The notes beneath the pieces are model-generated. The model was given only the letters and a program-made list of their open reading frames with translations, did no database searches and was not told the DNA's origin. Source: SIG459 sp045631645 (GTDB lineage Bacteria; Bacillota; Clostridia; Oscillospirales; Oscillospiraceae). From it: a stretch of DNA of 63,395 bases. Location of the stretch: NCBI GenBank assembly GCA_045631645.1, contig JAZQVC010000012.1:1-63395 (forward strand). The letters are read 5' to 3'. Within the stretch, counting starts at the first letter, position 1. Each line of letters begins with the position of its first letter. Of this stretch, positions 41,371 to 50,897 are shown piece by piece. Both the position numbers and the translations under genes were made by a program.

Positions 41371-43816
41371 AGAGATTATTTTCCGTGCGGCTTATGAGGT
41401 CATTCTGGCAGTCCAGATTCAGCTCGTTGAAGTAGGCGGAGTAGCCTGCAATTCTCACGACAAGATCGCGGTAGGTTTCGGGATCTGCCTGAGCGGCGCG
41501 CATGGTGTCCGCGGAGACTATATTGTACTGAACCTCCATACCGCCGAGATTCATATAGGTCTGAGTCATGGCGCGTAGCTTTTCAACGCCATCCTCGGCG
41601 CTGAGTGCGGAGGGATGGATGCGTATGTTGATTGCAAGACCGTTCATAAACTTGCCGTGCTCGAAGCAGAGTGCGCTTTTCAGCACGGAGAGAGGACCGT
41701 TTTTGTCGCGACCCTGAGCGGGGGAGGCGGCATCCGCAATGGGCTTGCCTGCAAGCCGTCCGTCGGGGGTTGCCCAGGTGATGTAGCCCTGAGCAACATG
41801 GCTGGCCGCGGAATACATGCCGCCCTTAAAAATTCTGCAGCGGGGGCCTGAACATTCCTGGCAAATGTCGTAATAAGTGTCAACAGCCCAGCGCATTTGC
41901 TCGTCGGCATATTCGTCGCCGTTGCCGTAGTGGGGAACTTCGCTGAGAATCTGCTGGCGGAGCATTTCATAACCTTCCCAGTTTGCCATAAATGCGTCAT
42001 AAAGCTCACGGGTGGTGCAAAGCTTTTTGTCGAAGCACATATATTTTATGGTGGTGAGGGAGTCGGCAACTGTGGCAAGACCAACAGCGGTTGAGCCGAA
42101 GGAGTTATATTTTGCGCCTCCGCAGATAACGTCCCTGCCGCTTTCCATGCAGCCCTCCATGGAAATGGAGAGGATGGGATGGGTGTCATAGTGCATAAAA
42201 AGCTGCTCAACATAGTTCTGGAGGGTAACTTGACCCTTCAGTATATAGCGCGCCATTTTTGCCCAGGCTTCCTTGACAGCCTCGAAGGACTCCATCTCGT
42301 AGAGATAGCCCGTGCGGAAAGAGCATTGGGCTCCGTTATAGGGGTTGCAGCCGTTGTTGAGAGCCATTGTGAGGATAGTGCTGTACTGAGTGTAGCACTC
42401 GGGGGGAGTTGTGCCGCTGCCTGCGGCATAGTCATTGCCGGAGCCTGTAATCTCCTGACAGCCGATGAGGGCATAGTCTCTTGCATCGCGGAGAGAGAAG
42501 CCAAGCTCCTTCATCATGCCGGGGATTATAACATCGTCATTCTGGAAAAGGGGAAGTCCGCCAACAAGACGGTTAACCTCAAAGGCGCATTGCCAAAGTT
42601 CCTTGGGGGTATTTTTGTTGATGCGCAGAGAAATGGTGGGATCATGGAGTTTAAGCCTTCCCATGGTCTCAAGCACCATGTATGTTACGGGATTGGTGGC
42701 ATCCTCGCCGGTGTCGGGGTCAACGCCGCCGATGGTTGTGTGGAGATAGGTGTTGCCTATGCCGATAATGGAGGTGAGGGGGCCTACGCTGCCGTTATAG
42801 AAGCTGTTTACCTTGAGGAAGAAGCAGTCGGTGATCTCCTGCGCCTCGTCCATGGTGATAAGACCTGCATCAAGGTCGGCCTTCAGATAGGGCCAGGTGT
42901 ACTGGTCGAAGCGGCCGAAGGAGCCTATATCGGGCATGCCGGACATGGAAATCATAAGAAGATAGAGCAAAGTGGCCTGACATGCCTGCCAGTAAGTCTT
43001 AGCGGGATTTTCGGAAATCCACATAAGGTTATCGCCCATCTGACGAAGCTCAGCTTTTCTGGAGGCATCTTCGCATTCCTCTGCAGCAGCGTAGCAGCTT
43101 TCGCCGTAGCGTTTGAGCAATGTAGTTGCACCCTGACAGACTATTTCAACGGATTTATAGAACATATATTTATCCGTATCCTCGCCCATAAGGCAGCCGA
43201 AGTGCTCATCCATCCAGTCTCTTGCCTGCTGTGCGATGGCCTTGTAGCCCAGAGAAAGGATTTTTCCGTAGCCGGGGGTGGAGTGACCCGCAGGCATCAT
43301 AACAATGGGCATATTTGCGCCGAAGGAGCGAACACCCAGGCGGTTAAGCTCATCAAAACCATCGGGCTGCCATGCTTTTGCCATGTCGGAGATGGTCTTG
43401 CCCTCCCAATAAGGGCCAAGCTCACGGAGAACTTCAAATTCCTCGGGGCTCATAATAAGGCGCAGTTCATCGGAGTCGGGGTTATGATAATAGCCGTCCT
43501 CGCCCATGGTCCATTTGCCGCTTTCCACAAAAGCAACATACATATCGCCGCGGCTCCAGCGAGGGTCTATGCGTGTGCCGCAGAAATACTTGGTGTTGTT
43601 TGCAACAAGAATTTCGTGAGGCTCAACGCGGGTGGTCATCTCTTCGCAGAGAGCTTTGAATATAAGGGCGTTTTTTATGGTAGGCACAACGCTTTCGTAT
43701 TTTTTGTGAGCGTTGGTGATTATGAGAGAGCGCTCGGAATCCACAAGGAAAAGACGCAGGCGCACCTTCTCGTGCATGAGCTTCATCCTGTCTGTGACGG
43801 GGCGGAACTTATACAT
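41369..43816 (-). CDS. Glycyl radical enzyme (pyruvate formate-lyase family)
   Basis: 815 residues from ATG 43816 (MYKFRPVTDR), with SD GGAGGAT. The longer upstream frame runs through the divergent promoter region and is rejected. The PFL domain carries the thiyl Cys453 and Glu455 in IGCQEITGSG. The C-terminal radical site is RIAGYSAYF with Gly791. The Cys-x-Glu pattern fits the dehydratase/lyase/decarboxylase branch rather than PFL itself, which has Cys-Cys. It needs a radical-SAM activase, and none is encoded in this window. Substrate unknown; an eliminase or decarboxylase is likely. Confidence 0.92.
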   Translation of the reverse strand: MYKFRPVTDRMKLMHEKVRLRLFLVDSERSLIITNAHKKYESVVPTIKNALIFKALCEEMTTRVEPHEILVANNTKYFCGTRIDPRWSRGDMYVAFVESGKWTMGEDGYYHNPDSDELRLIMSPEEFEVLRELGPYWEGKTISDMAKAWQPDGFDELNRLGVRSFGANMPIVMMPAGHSTPGYGKILSLGYKAIAQQARDWMDEHFGCLMGEDTDKYMFYKSVEIVCQGATTLLKRYGESCYAAAEECEDASRKAELRQMGDNLMWISENPAKTYWQACQATLLYLLMISMSGMPDIGSFGRFDQYTWPYLKADLDAGLITMDEAQEITDCFFLKVNSFYNGSVGPLTSIIGIGNTYLHTTIGGVDPDTGEDATNPVTYMVLETMGRLKLHDPTISLRINKNTPKELWQCAFEVNRLVGGLPLFQNDDVIIPGMMKELGFSLRDARDYALIGCQEITGSGNDYAAGSGTTPPECYTQYSTILTMALNNGCNPYNGAQCSFRTGYLYEMESFEAVKEAWAKMARYILKGQVTLQNYVEQLFMHYDTHPILSISMEGCMESGRDVICGGAKYNSFGSTAVGLATVADSLTTIKYMCFDKKLCTTRELYDAFMANWEGYEMLRQQILSEVPHYGNGDEYADEQMRWAVDTYYDICQECSGPRCRIFKGGMYSAASHVAQGYITWATPDGRLAGKPIADAASPAQGRDKNGPLSVLKSALCFEHGKFMNGLAINIRIHPSALSAEDGVEKLRAMTQTYMNLGGMEVQYNIVSADTMRAAQADPETYRDLVVRIAGYSAYFNELNLDCQNDLISRTENNL

Positions 43817-43847
43817 ATAATATCCTCCGAAAATCAGGCTTTTCTTT

Positions 43848-43876
43848 ATTTTACAGTACTGCTGCGGCGTTTGCAA
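43848..43876 (-). promoter_or_regulatory. Promoter of the glycyl radical enzyme gene
   Basis: Minus strand TTGCAA (43871-43876), 17-base spacer, TAAAAT (43848-43853). Confidence 0.65.
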
Positions 43877-43989
43877 TAGCGAGCTGACTTCTGTGGAAAT
43901 GTGTAGAAAATGTAAAATTACCAAAAGTATCTTCCCCATGACAACAAGTTGTGATATAATACGCTCACCTATTAAAAGGAGGTAAAAAA

Positions 43990-45876
43990 ATGAAAAAACT
44001 CTTGTCTCTTCTGCTGGTTCTGGCACTGTGTGTCGGCCTGATCGGCTGCGGCGCCACCCCCGCTGCTCCCGCTGAGCCCGCTGCTCCCGCCGAGCCCGCA
44101 GCTCCTGCAGCTCCCGCTGAGCCTGCAGCCCCCGCAAAGGAAGATGTTGTCATTCTCTACACCAATGACGTTCACACCTATATTGACGGCGTTCTCAGCT
44201 ATGATGTTATCGCCGGCGTAAAGGCTGAGCTGGAGAAGACCTATGGCAACGTGCTCCTCGTTGATGCCGGTGACGCCGCACAGGGTACCGCTTTCGGTTC
44301 CATGGATAAGGGCGAAACCATCATCAAGCTGATGAATGCTGCCGGCTATGATCTGGCAACTCTCGGTAACCACGAGTTTGACTATGGCATGGACGGCGCC
44401 ATGAACATCATCGAGTGGGCTGAGTATCCCTACATCTCCGCAAACTTCTATCACGAAGAAAACGGCGTTCGCGGCGAAACCGTTCTCGATGCTGCCAAGG
44501 TTTTCGAAATCGGCGGCCAGAAGATCGCTTTCGTAGGCGCTACCACTCCCGAGACCTTCACCAAGTCCACTCCCGCTTACTTCCAGGATGAAGCCGGCAA
44601 CTACATCTACGGCATCGGCGCCGGCGATGACGGCTCCGTTCTTTACGCAGATGTTCAGGCAGCTATTGACGCTGTTGAGGCTGATGTTGTTATCGTTCTT
44701 GGCCACCTTGGCGATGACCTCGCTTCCCAGCCCTGGACTTCCGAAGAAGTTATTGCAAATGTAAGCGGCATCGATGCTTTCATCGACGGCCACTCTCACT
44801 CCACCGTTGTCGGCAAGGAAGTCGCTGACAAGGAGGGCAACAATGTTCTTCTCACTCAGACCGGTGAATATTTCGATGCTATCGGTATGATGGTTATCGG
44901 CGCTGACGGCACCATCAAGACCGATCTCATCGGCTACAACGAGCTCACTGAGGTTGTTCTTGACGAAGCAGGCCAGCCTGTTCTCGACGAGGACGGCAAC
45001 GAGACCACCGAAGTTGTCGGCTATGAACTCGCTTCCGAACTCTATAACGGCGCAGCATGGGTTTCCGATGAAGCTGTTGCTGAAATCAAGAACGCTTGGA
45101 TTGAAGAAATCAACACCAAGCTGGGCGAAGTTATCGGTTCCACCGAACTGACCTTCGACAACTACGATGCAGAGGGCAACCGCCTTGTCCGCAAGCAGGA
45201 GACCAACACCGGTGCCTTCGCTGCTGACGCTCTGTATTACCTCTTCGACGGTATGGGACTTGATGTTGACGTTGCCATTATGAACGGCGGCGGCGTACGC
45301 AACAAGGCTATCACCGGCGAGATAAGCTATCTCACCGCAAAGCAGATCCACACCTTCGGCAACGTTGCTTGCCTGCAGACCATCACCGGTCAGCAGCTGC
45401 TTGACGCTCTCGAGTGGGGCGCACGCGATGTGGGCAGCGCTGAGTGCGGCGGCTTCCTCCATGTTGCAGGTGTCACCTATAAGGTAGATCCCGATTGGCC
45501 CAGCTCCGTAGCAAAGGACGATAAGGGCGTTTGGGTCGGTGCTCCCACCGGCGGCTATCGCGTATACGATGTTCAGGTCTTCAACAAGGAGACCGGCGCA
45601 TACGAGCCTCTGGATCTGACCGCTTCCTACAACCTGGCAGGTTATAACTACACCCTCCGTGATCTGGGTGACGGCTTCAACATGTTCTCCGGCGCTGTCA
45701 ATGTTCTTGACTATGTCATGGAAGACTACATGGTTCTTGCCAACTACATCAAGGGCTTTGAGGGCGGCGTTGTTGGCGCTACCAACTCTCCCCTGCTTGC
45801 AAAGTATCCCGGCATGACCATCGACTACTCCGCAACCACCGGTTTCGGCCGCGTCGTCATCGAGGCTGCTCAGTAA
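43990..45876 (+). CDS. UshA-like 5'-nucleotidase / metallophosphoesterase lipoprotein
   Basis: 628 residues. Lipobox LIGC (Cys ~20), then a ~28-residue Pro/Ala/Glu linker. The metallophosphatase domain (~52-310) has YTNDVHTY, DAGDAAQGT, LGNHEFDYG, GHLGDD and DGHSHS. The 5'-nucleotidase C-terminal domain (~370-600) has MNGGGVRNKAITGEISYLTAKQIHTFGN in its conserved place. It hydrolyses nucleotides or related phosphates outside the cell for salvage. A TATAAT box lies upstream, near acaacaagttgt. SD GGAGG. Confidence 0.94.
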   Translation: MKKLLSLLLVLALCVGLIGCGATPAAPAEPAAPAEPAAPAAPAEPAAPAKEDVVILYTNDVHTYIDGVLSYDVIAGVKAELEKTYGNVLLVDAGDAAQGTAFGSMDKGETIIKLMNAAGYDLATLGNHEFDYGMDGAMNIIEWAEYPYISANFYHEENGVRGETVLDAAKVFEIGGQKIAFVGATTPETFTKSTPAYFQDEAGNYIYGIGAGDDGSVLYADVQAAIDAVEADVVIVLGHLGDDLASQPWTSEEVIANVSGIDAFIDGHSHSTVVGKEVADKEGNNVLLTQTGEYFDAIGMMVIGADGTIKTDLIGYNELTEVVLDEAGQPVLDEDGNETTEVVGYELASELYNGAAWVSDEAVAEIKNAWIEEINTKLGEVIGSTELTFDNYDAEGNRLVRKQETNTGAFAADALYYLFDGMGLDVDVAIMNGGGVRNKAITGEISYLTAKQIHTFGNVACLQTITGQQLLDALEWGARDVGSAECGGFLHVAGVTYKVDPDWPSSVAKDDKGVWVGAPTGGYRVYDVQVFNKETGAYEPLDLTASYNLAGYNYTLRDLGDGFNMFSGAVNVLDYVMEDYMVLANYIKGFEGGVVGATNSPLLAKYPGMTIDYSATTGFGRVVIEAAQ

Positions 45877-45892
45877 GCTGAACACAAAAATT

Positions 45893-45923
45893 AAAAGAGA
45901 CTCCTTCGGGAGTCTCTTTTTTT
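45893..45923 (+). terminator. Terminator of the UshA-like gene
   Basis: aaaagagactcc-ttcg-ggagtctctttt plus T-run. Nearly the same terminator recurs at 50230-50260. Confidence 0.92.
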
Positions 45924-45936
45924 GTCAAAATAGGTA

Positions 45937-45965
45937 TTAACAAGCAGAAAAATATATGATAATAT
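45937..45965 (+). promoter_or_regulatory. Promoter of the acylation operon
   Basis: TTAACA (45937-45942), 17-base spacer, TAATAT (45960-45965). Confidence 0.45.
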
Positions 45966-46025
45966 AAGATGTTCTAGTGTATTTTGGCGAGGGATATTTC
46001 GCCTTTTTATAATTCGGAGGATAGT

Positions 46026-47450
46026 ATGGTTTTTTCCAGCTTGACATTCTTGCTGCTGTTTTTCCCCGTGGTGCTGCTTTTCTATTTTATGAGAAGCGGC
46101 ATAAAGTGGAGAAACGGAGTGCTGCTTGTATTTTCTCTTCTCTTCTATGCTTGGGGTGAACCTATATGGGTTCTGGCAATGATAGCCTCAACGGTTATAA
46201 ATTATTATTGCGCCCTTCAGATAGCAAGAAGTGAGTATGAATATCGCAAGAAAAAGTTCCTTATAATAGGCGTTGTTGTTTCTGTTGCGCTGCTGTTTTA
46301 TTTCAAATATGCCTCATTCCTTCTTAGCTCCGTCACAGGAATTTTCGGCAAAGCGGTTGAGATTCCGGGACTTAAGCTGCCTATAGGCATATCCTTCTAT
46401 ACCTTCCAGGTGCTCACTTATACAGTGGATGTCTACAGAGGCAAATCCCCCTGCATGAAAAGCCTGCCTCGCTTGATGCTTTATATAAGCTGCTTCCCCC
46501 AGCTTATTGCAGGTCCCATCGTTCAGTATTCCGATGTTTGCGACGCGCTGAATGAGCGCTCTTCCAACACTGATGATTTTATCTGCGGTATGAGACGCTT
46601 CGCCGTAGGTCTCGGCAAAAAGGTGCTTATAGCCAATGTGAGCGCTCTTGCCCTTGAGCAGCTTTCCCTCGGCGATGGCAGCATGTCCGTACTGGGCGCA
46701 TGGTATGCCGCAATTCTCTATTCCCTGCAGATTTATTTCGACTTTGCCGGCTATAGCGATATGGCAATCGGTATGGGCCGCATCTTCGGCTTTAACTATA
46801 AAGAAAACTTCAGCTATCCCTATATTTCCAAGAGCATTTCCGAATTCTGGCGCAGATGGCATATTTCTCTGGGCAGCTTTTTCAGAGACTATGTTTATAT
46901 CCCTCTGGGCGGCAACCGCAAGGGCACGAGACGCACAATAATCAACCTGCTTATCGTGTGGTCTCTTACAGGCTTCTGGCATGGCGCGGACTGGAACTTC
47001 CTTATGTGGGGCGCTTACTACGGCGTGCTTATAATTCTCGAGCGCTTTGTATTCAGCAAAATCATTGAGAAAATGCCCTCTGCGCTGAATATTTTCTTTA
47101 CCCTCGTACTGGTTATCATCGGATGGGTAATTTTCTATTACACCGACATGGGAGATATGAAGACCCATATTCTTGCAATGTTCGGCATGCAGGCAAGCGG
47201 CAGCGGAATTGTAAAGGCTGCTTTCAGCGATGCGGTGACCATGGCGGTTATGCGCAGATATACAGTTCTCCCCCTGCTTTTTGCCGTGGCCTGCACACCC
47301 GTAGTACCTGCGGTTAAGGCCCGCCTTGAAAAGAAAAACGAGCTGGTATTCAACATTGTTTCCGGCGTTTGCTATGTTTCCGCAATGGCTTTATCCCTGC
47401 TCTTCATTATCGGACAGAGCTATAACCCCTTTATTTATTTCAGATTCTGA
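46026..47450 (+). CDS. MBOAT family O-acyltransferase (AlgI/DltB type)
   Basis: 474 residues from ATG 46026 (MVFSSLTFLLLFFPVVLLF), with SD CGGAGGAT; the longer frame begins with TTG. About ten TM helices. The catalytic His lies in TGFWHGADWNFLMWGAYYG, and FWRRWHISLGSFFRDYVYIPLGG is the second conserved block (key residues WRRWH). It moves acyl groups, usually acetyl, across the membrane to a surface polysaccharide, working with the DHHW protein encoded next. Confidence 0.95.
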   Translation: MVFSSLTFLLLFFPVVLLFYFMRSGIKWRNGVLLVFSLLFYAWGEPIWVLAMIASTVINYYCALQIARSEYEYRKKKFLIIGVVVSVALLFYFKYASFLLSSVTGIFGKAVEIPGLKLPIGISFYTFQVLTYTVDVYRGKSPCMKSLPRLMLYISCFPQLIAGPIVQYSDVCDALNERSSNTDDFICGMRRFAVGLGKKVLIANVSALALEQLSLGDGSMSVLGAWYAAILYSLQIYFDFAGYSDMAIGMGRIFGFNYKENFSYPYISKSISEFWRRWHISLGSFFRDYVYIPLGGNRKGTRRTIINLLIVWSLTGFWHGADWNFLMWGAYYGVLIILERFVFSKIIEKMPSALNIFFTLVLVIIGWVIFYYTDMGDMKTHILAMFGMQASGSGIVKAAFSDAVTMAVMRRYTVLPLLFAVACTPVVPAVKARLEKKNELVFNIVSGVCYVSAMALSLLFIIGQSYNPFIYFRF

Positions 47451-47468
47451 GAAAGGAGACCGCAGAGC

Positions 47469-48794
47469 GTGAAAAACAAAATAACATTTTTCATAACCGT
47501 GTGTTCGGCGGCGGTGCTCCTTTGTCTGGGCATTATGCTTGTTGCCCTTGGCGAAAATGAGGACAGAGCCTCGGACTTTGAAAACCGTATGCTTCAGGGC
47601 AAGCCTGAGCTTAGCTGGGAAAATATCTTTTCCGGCAACTACAGCGGAGAGTTTGAAAACTTTTTGTCCGACGGCTTTTTCGGCAGAAACCTTGTTATAA
47701 ACACAAGCGAGAGCTTCCTCGGTCTGTTTTCCGCAGAGACGGAGGAGGATACTCAGCTTCTCGATGATAGTCAGGATGAGCTTCAGGGAGTAACCGATTC
47801 CGAAACTCCGGTCCAGCCTGATATTCAGGAAGAGAGCGTCCCCGGTATGGAGGATTTTGAAACAGAAGAGCCCGAAGAGGAAATAATCTTCGATGAAAGC
47901 GAACTTCCCGAAGAGGGAGAGGAGCTTGAAATCATCCCTGCCACCGATACTTACGGATTTTCCTACATATATAAAAACGGCCATCTTCGCGAATACTTCC
48001 GCGTTTCCGAGAAGCAGATATCCCAGGTGGCTCACGCGCTCAACGCCTATAAGTCCGAGCTTCCTGAGGACGGAAACGTTTTCTATATGATGGTGCCCCT
48101 GACCCATAGTTGGGAGCCTCTGCCCAACAGCAGCAAGTATGCGGGCTGGTACAGCAACACCGAGGGCGCAATTCAGGAGCAGGTTGACGAGGGTGTTCAC
48201 ATCATCAATATCCCCGAGATACTCAACCCTCATCTCACCGAGTCCATCTATTTCCCCATTGACCACCATTGGTCCGCTCTTGGCGCATGGTATGCCTATG
48301 AGGAACTTATGAACATTCAGGGCATCCCTGCTGTACCCTATGATGAGTATAGCTACAGAAAGGTTTATACCTATAAAGGCTTCTTCGACGTGATGAATCC
48401 CCTTCAGGCCGCCGAGGTAAACCGTGTTTATAACAAGACCACGGAAGAGAAGTCCGCCCTTATGAACTACCGCGAAGAGACCTATATGGCCTATGTGACG
48501 GGCGTTATCAAGCCCTGGACAAAGATAGAGACGGGCTTTTCCACAGGCCGCAAGGCTCTTGTAATAGGCGATAGCTTTGCAAACGTATTTACCCCCTATC
48601 TCTGCCCCCACTATGACGAGGTTCATATGACCGATGTCCGTCAGGGCTATTACTACACCGCCGATACCGGCGGCTGGATAGCCGACCTTATGGAATATCA
48701 TGGCATTGACGATGTTTATATCGTTATGAGTTATGCCAATGATGCCCATACGGACACATCCTGCGTAAGATTGGAGCAGTGCCTGTATGGATAA
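47469..48794 (+). CDS. DHHW family (AlgX/AlgJ-like) acetylation protein
   Basis: 441 residues from GTG 47469 with AGGAG upstream. An N-terminal TM anchor (~7-28) and an acidic low-complexity linker (~95-160, rich in Glu/Asp/Pro) lead to an SGNH-like catalytic domain with DHHWSALGAWYAYEEL (~267-282) and GDSFANVFTPYL (~363-374). It completes the O-acetyl transfer outside the cell. The stop overlaps the next start by 8 bases (ATGGATAA). Confidence 0.93.
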   Translation: MKNKITFFITVCSAAVLLCLGIMLVALGENEDRASDFENRMLQGKPELSWENIFSGNYSGEFENFLSDGFFGRNLVINTSESFLGLFSAETEEDTQLLDDSQDELQGVTDSETPVQPDIQEESVPGMEDFETEEPEEEIIFDESELPEEGEELEIIPATDTYGFSYIYKNGHLREYFRVSEKQISQVAHALNAYKSELPEDGNVFYMMVPLTHSWEPLPNSSKYAGWYSNTEGAIQEQVDEGVHIINIPEILNPHLTESIYFPIDHHWSALGAWYAYEELMNIQGIPAVPYDEYSYRKVYTYKGFFDVMNPLQAAEVNRVYNKTTEEKSALMNYREETYMAYVTGVIKPWTKIETGFSTGRKALVIGDSFANVFTPYLCPHYDEVHMTDVRQGYYYTADTGGWIADLMEYHGIDDVYIVMSYANDAHTDTSCVRLEQCLYG

Positions 48795-50226
48795 AAATTC
48801 AGCATTTGTAAAGGGAACCGTGCGCTTTGCCGTAGTGCTGGCAGTGCTGCTTATAGTCCTGGGCTGCCGCTTCTGGACCGCGCTTCCCGATATCTATGAA
48901 GACCGCATAAGCGCCCTTGCCGCCGCAGGAAAGCCGGAAGCTGCCATTGAAAAATATGACAGGATGAAGGTTGTTATTGCCGAGCGCCTTGATGACGAAA
49001 CTAAGGATAGCTGCGAATACGCAATTGCTCAGGGTTACCTGAACGCAGGCGACTATGAGCAGGCGCAGTTTATGTTTGCCGCGCTGGGCGACTTCCGCGA
49101 TAGCGCACAGATGGTCAAAGAGTGCATCTATCTTCCTGCTCAGCAGCTCTTTGAAGAGGGCGATTATGATGCCGCTGCGGAAATATTTCGCTCTCTGGGT
49201 CTTTATTCCGACAGCGCAAACCGCTATAAGGATTGCCGCATGGCAGTTGCCGAGCTCCACTATGCAGCGGGAGAACACAGCGAAGCCATCAATGTCTTCC
49301 GCGAGGTTGGCGACTATAACGGCGCTATGGACAGAATCTATGAAATCGCCATGGAACTTACCGGTGACGAAGAATTTGCTCAGGAGATGGTGAGTGGTAA
49401 GCTTTCCGCGGTAGACCAGGAGATTCTTCTTGCAAGAGAGTATGCCCGCCAGAAGCTTAAAACCGACAGCATCGCCGCAGGCAAAAACCATACCGTTGCG
49501 ATCCTTGCTGACGGCAGCGTTGCCGCAGTTGGTGATAACAGCTTCGGCCAGTGCGATGTAAGCAGCTGGAGTGATGTTGTGGCTGTCTACGCAGGCGCTA
49601 ACTTCACCATTGGCCTGCGCAGCGACGGAAGAGTTCTTGCCACGGGCGATAACACCCACGGCCAGTGCAATGTGAGCGAGTGGACCGGTGTTGAAAAGAT
49701 AGCTGTCAATGACCACGATACCCTTGCCGTTACCGAAGAGGGCAAGCTTCTTTTCACTGGTTATCACGATTATTCCGAAACCCTCGCCGCTGAAAACATA
49801 AAGGAAGTTTTCGCGGGCTCCTATCAGGGCGCCTGCATTTTGGAAGATGGCTCCGCCCTCACTTCCAATAAGTCAAGCCAGACAACCCTCAAGCCCGAGG
49901 CAATCGCCCTTTCCACCGCCGTTTCCGTCTACCTTATGCCCGACGGAAGCACCCAGTCCACCTATGAGAGAATCCCTCAGTGGAAGGATATTATAACTCT
50001 CACTATGAGCCCCAGAGCAGTTTTGGGTCTCACCACCGAAGGCGAGCTGAAAAGCTTCTTCTTCAGAGAGAGCGACGCTGTGGAATTTAATGTGAGCGGT
50101 AAGTATATAGTTGCTGCAGTTGCAGGTGGCGAGCACTACCTGCTTGTGGACTCCGACGGAAAAGTTTATGCCTATGGCGATAACGGCTTCGGTCAGTGCG
50201 ATGTAAGCGGCTGGAAAATTAAATAA
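48787..50226 (+). CDS. Membrane-anchored TPR and RCC1-repeat protein
   Basis: 479 residues. One TM helix (~14-32), then TPR-like helices (~38-225; AGDYEQAQFMFAALGDFRDS, EGDYDAAAEIFRSLGLYSDS). A beta-propeller made of RCC1-like repeats follows (~230-479; GKNHTVAILADGSVAAVGDN, then FGQCDVSSW, repeated with GDNTHGQCNVSEW and GDNGFGQCDVSGW). It is coupled to the DHHW gene and probably scaffolds the acylation machinery. The precise role is unknown. Confidence 0.88.
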   Translation: MDKNSAFVKGTVRFAVVLAVLLIVLGCRFWTALPDIYEDRISALAAAGKPEAAIEKYDRMKVVIAERLDDETKDSCEYAIAQGYLNAGDYEQAQFMFAALGDFRDSAQMVKECIYLPAQQLFEEGDYDAAAEIFRSLGLYSDSANRYKDCRMAVAELHYAAGEHSEAINVFREVGDYNGAMDRIYEIAMELTGDEEFAQEMVSGKLSAVDQEILLAREYARQKLKTDSIAAGKNHTVAILADGSVAAVGDNSFGQCDVSSWSDVVAVYAGANFTIGLRSDGRVLATGDNTHGQCNVSEWTGVEKIAVNDHDTLAVTEEGKLLFTGYHDYSETLAAENIKEVFAGSYQGACILEDGSALTSNKSSQTTLKPEAIALSTAVSVYLMPDGSTQSTYERIPQWKDIITLTMSPRAVLGLTTEGELKSFFFRESDAVEFNVSGKYIVAAVAGGEHYLLVDSDGKVYAYGDNGFGQCDVSGWKIK

Positions 50227-50229
50227 ATT

Positions 50230-50260
50230 AAAAGAGACTCCCTTGGGAGTCTCTTTTTTT
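50230..50260. terminator. Terminator of the acylation operon
   Basis: aaaagagactccc-tt-gggagtctctttt plus T-run, between convergent genes. Confidence 0.92.
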
Positions 50261-50789
50261 ATATCCCGAAGCTGCCGTTTGTGGGATCCTGAAATAAGGG
50301 CAGCTCAGGCGGAAAAAAAGTGAAAAATACAAACAGCGCGGCAAGCAAAAGCAAAAGCAAAAGGGCAAAAGCTGCGTAAGCTGCGCTGCAGCGAAGGGAT
50401 GCGTTTTTGAAAAGGCGGTTTTCGAAATAAAATGCGGCAGCGGAAGAGAAAATGAAAATGCCTATGTTCACCCAGTCGGGAGAAGCTCCCAGCGCGCCAT
50501 TATAGGTGTAAAATAACAGGGGAATGAGCGCAAGACCAAGAGTGATACCCATAAGCTTCGCGCACCAAAAATCCTTAAGATGGAGGAAAAATCTTCGCTC
50601 AACGAGGGAGAAAATAAACGCAGGGATGAAGAAAAGCTTCATATGTTCCCAAGTGGATTCGTTCACAGCGGATATTGCGGCGACGAAGGCGCTGCCTCCC
50701 GTTAAATCATAAAGAAAATGCAAAAGTGTGCCGCCCAGCACCGTTATGCCGAAGCCTATGGCTTGCCAAAGTGAAATATTGCGTTTCAC
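50259..50789 (-). CDS. DUF6512-like membrane protein
   Basis: 176 residues from GTG 50789 (reads KRNISLWQAIGFG), with GGTGGGGG upstream; GTG 50798 is the alternative. About five TM helices. FGITVLGGTLLHFLYDLTGG and SAVNESTWEHMKLFFIPA match a family I recall as DUF6512. Function unknown. Confidence 0.8.
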   Translation of the reverse strand: MKRNISLWQAIGFGITVLGGTLLHFLYDLTGGSAFVAAISAVNESTWEHMKLFFIPAFIFSLVERRFFLHLKDFWCAKLMGITLGLALIPLLFYTYNGALGASPDWVNIGIFIFSSAAAFYFENRLFKNASLRCSAAYAAFALLLLLLLAALFVFFTFFPPELPLFQDPTNGSFGI

Positions 50790-50897
50790 TGCCCCCACCG
50801 CCTTAAAATTAGTTACTATAATTTTATGCGCAAAGTGCCGCGTTATGTGGTATAATCATCTCAATACTAAATCAGATAAATTTCAAGGAGAAGAAAA

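Noticed and set aside
43817..44137. N-terminal extension of the glycyl radical enzyme to 922 residues
   Set aside because: It crosses the promoter region and the Pro/Ala linker of the divergent lipoprotein; GGAGGAT and the family start support ATG 43816.
44050..44140. Short tandem GC-rich repeats suggestive of a CRISPR or satellite
   Set aside because: They encode the Pro/Ala/Glu linker of a lipoprotein, as at 16650-16735; no spacers or cas genes.
43972..45885. Minus-strand frame opposite the UshA-like gene
   Set aside because: The plus strand carries all metallophosphatase motifs; the antisense product is low-complexity.
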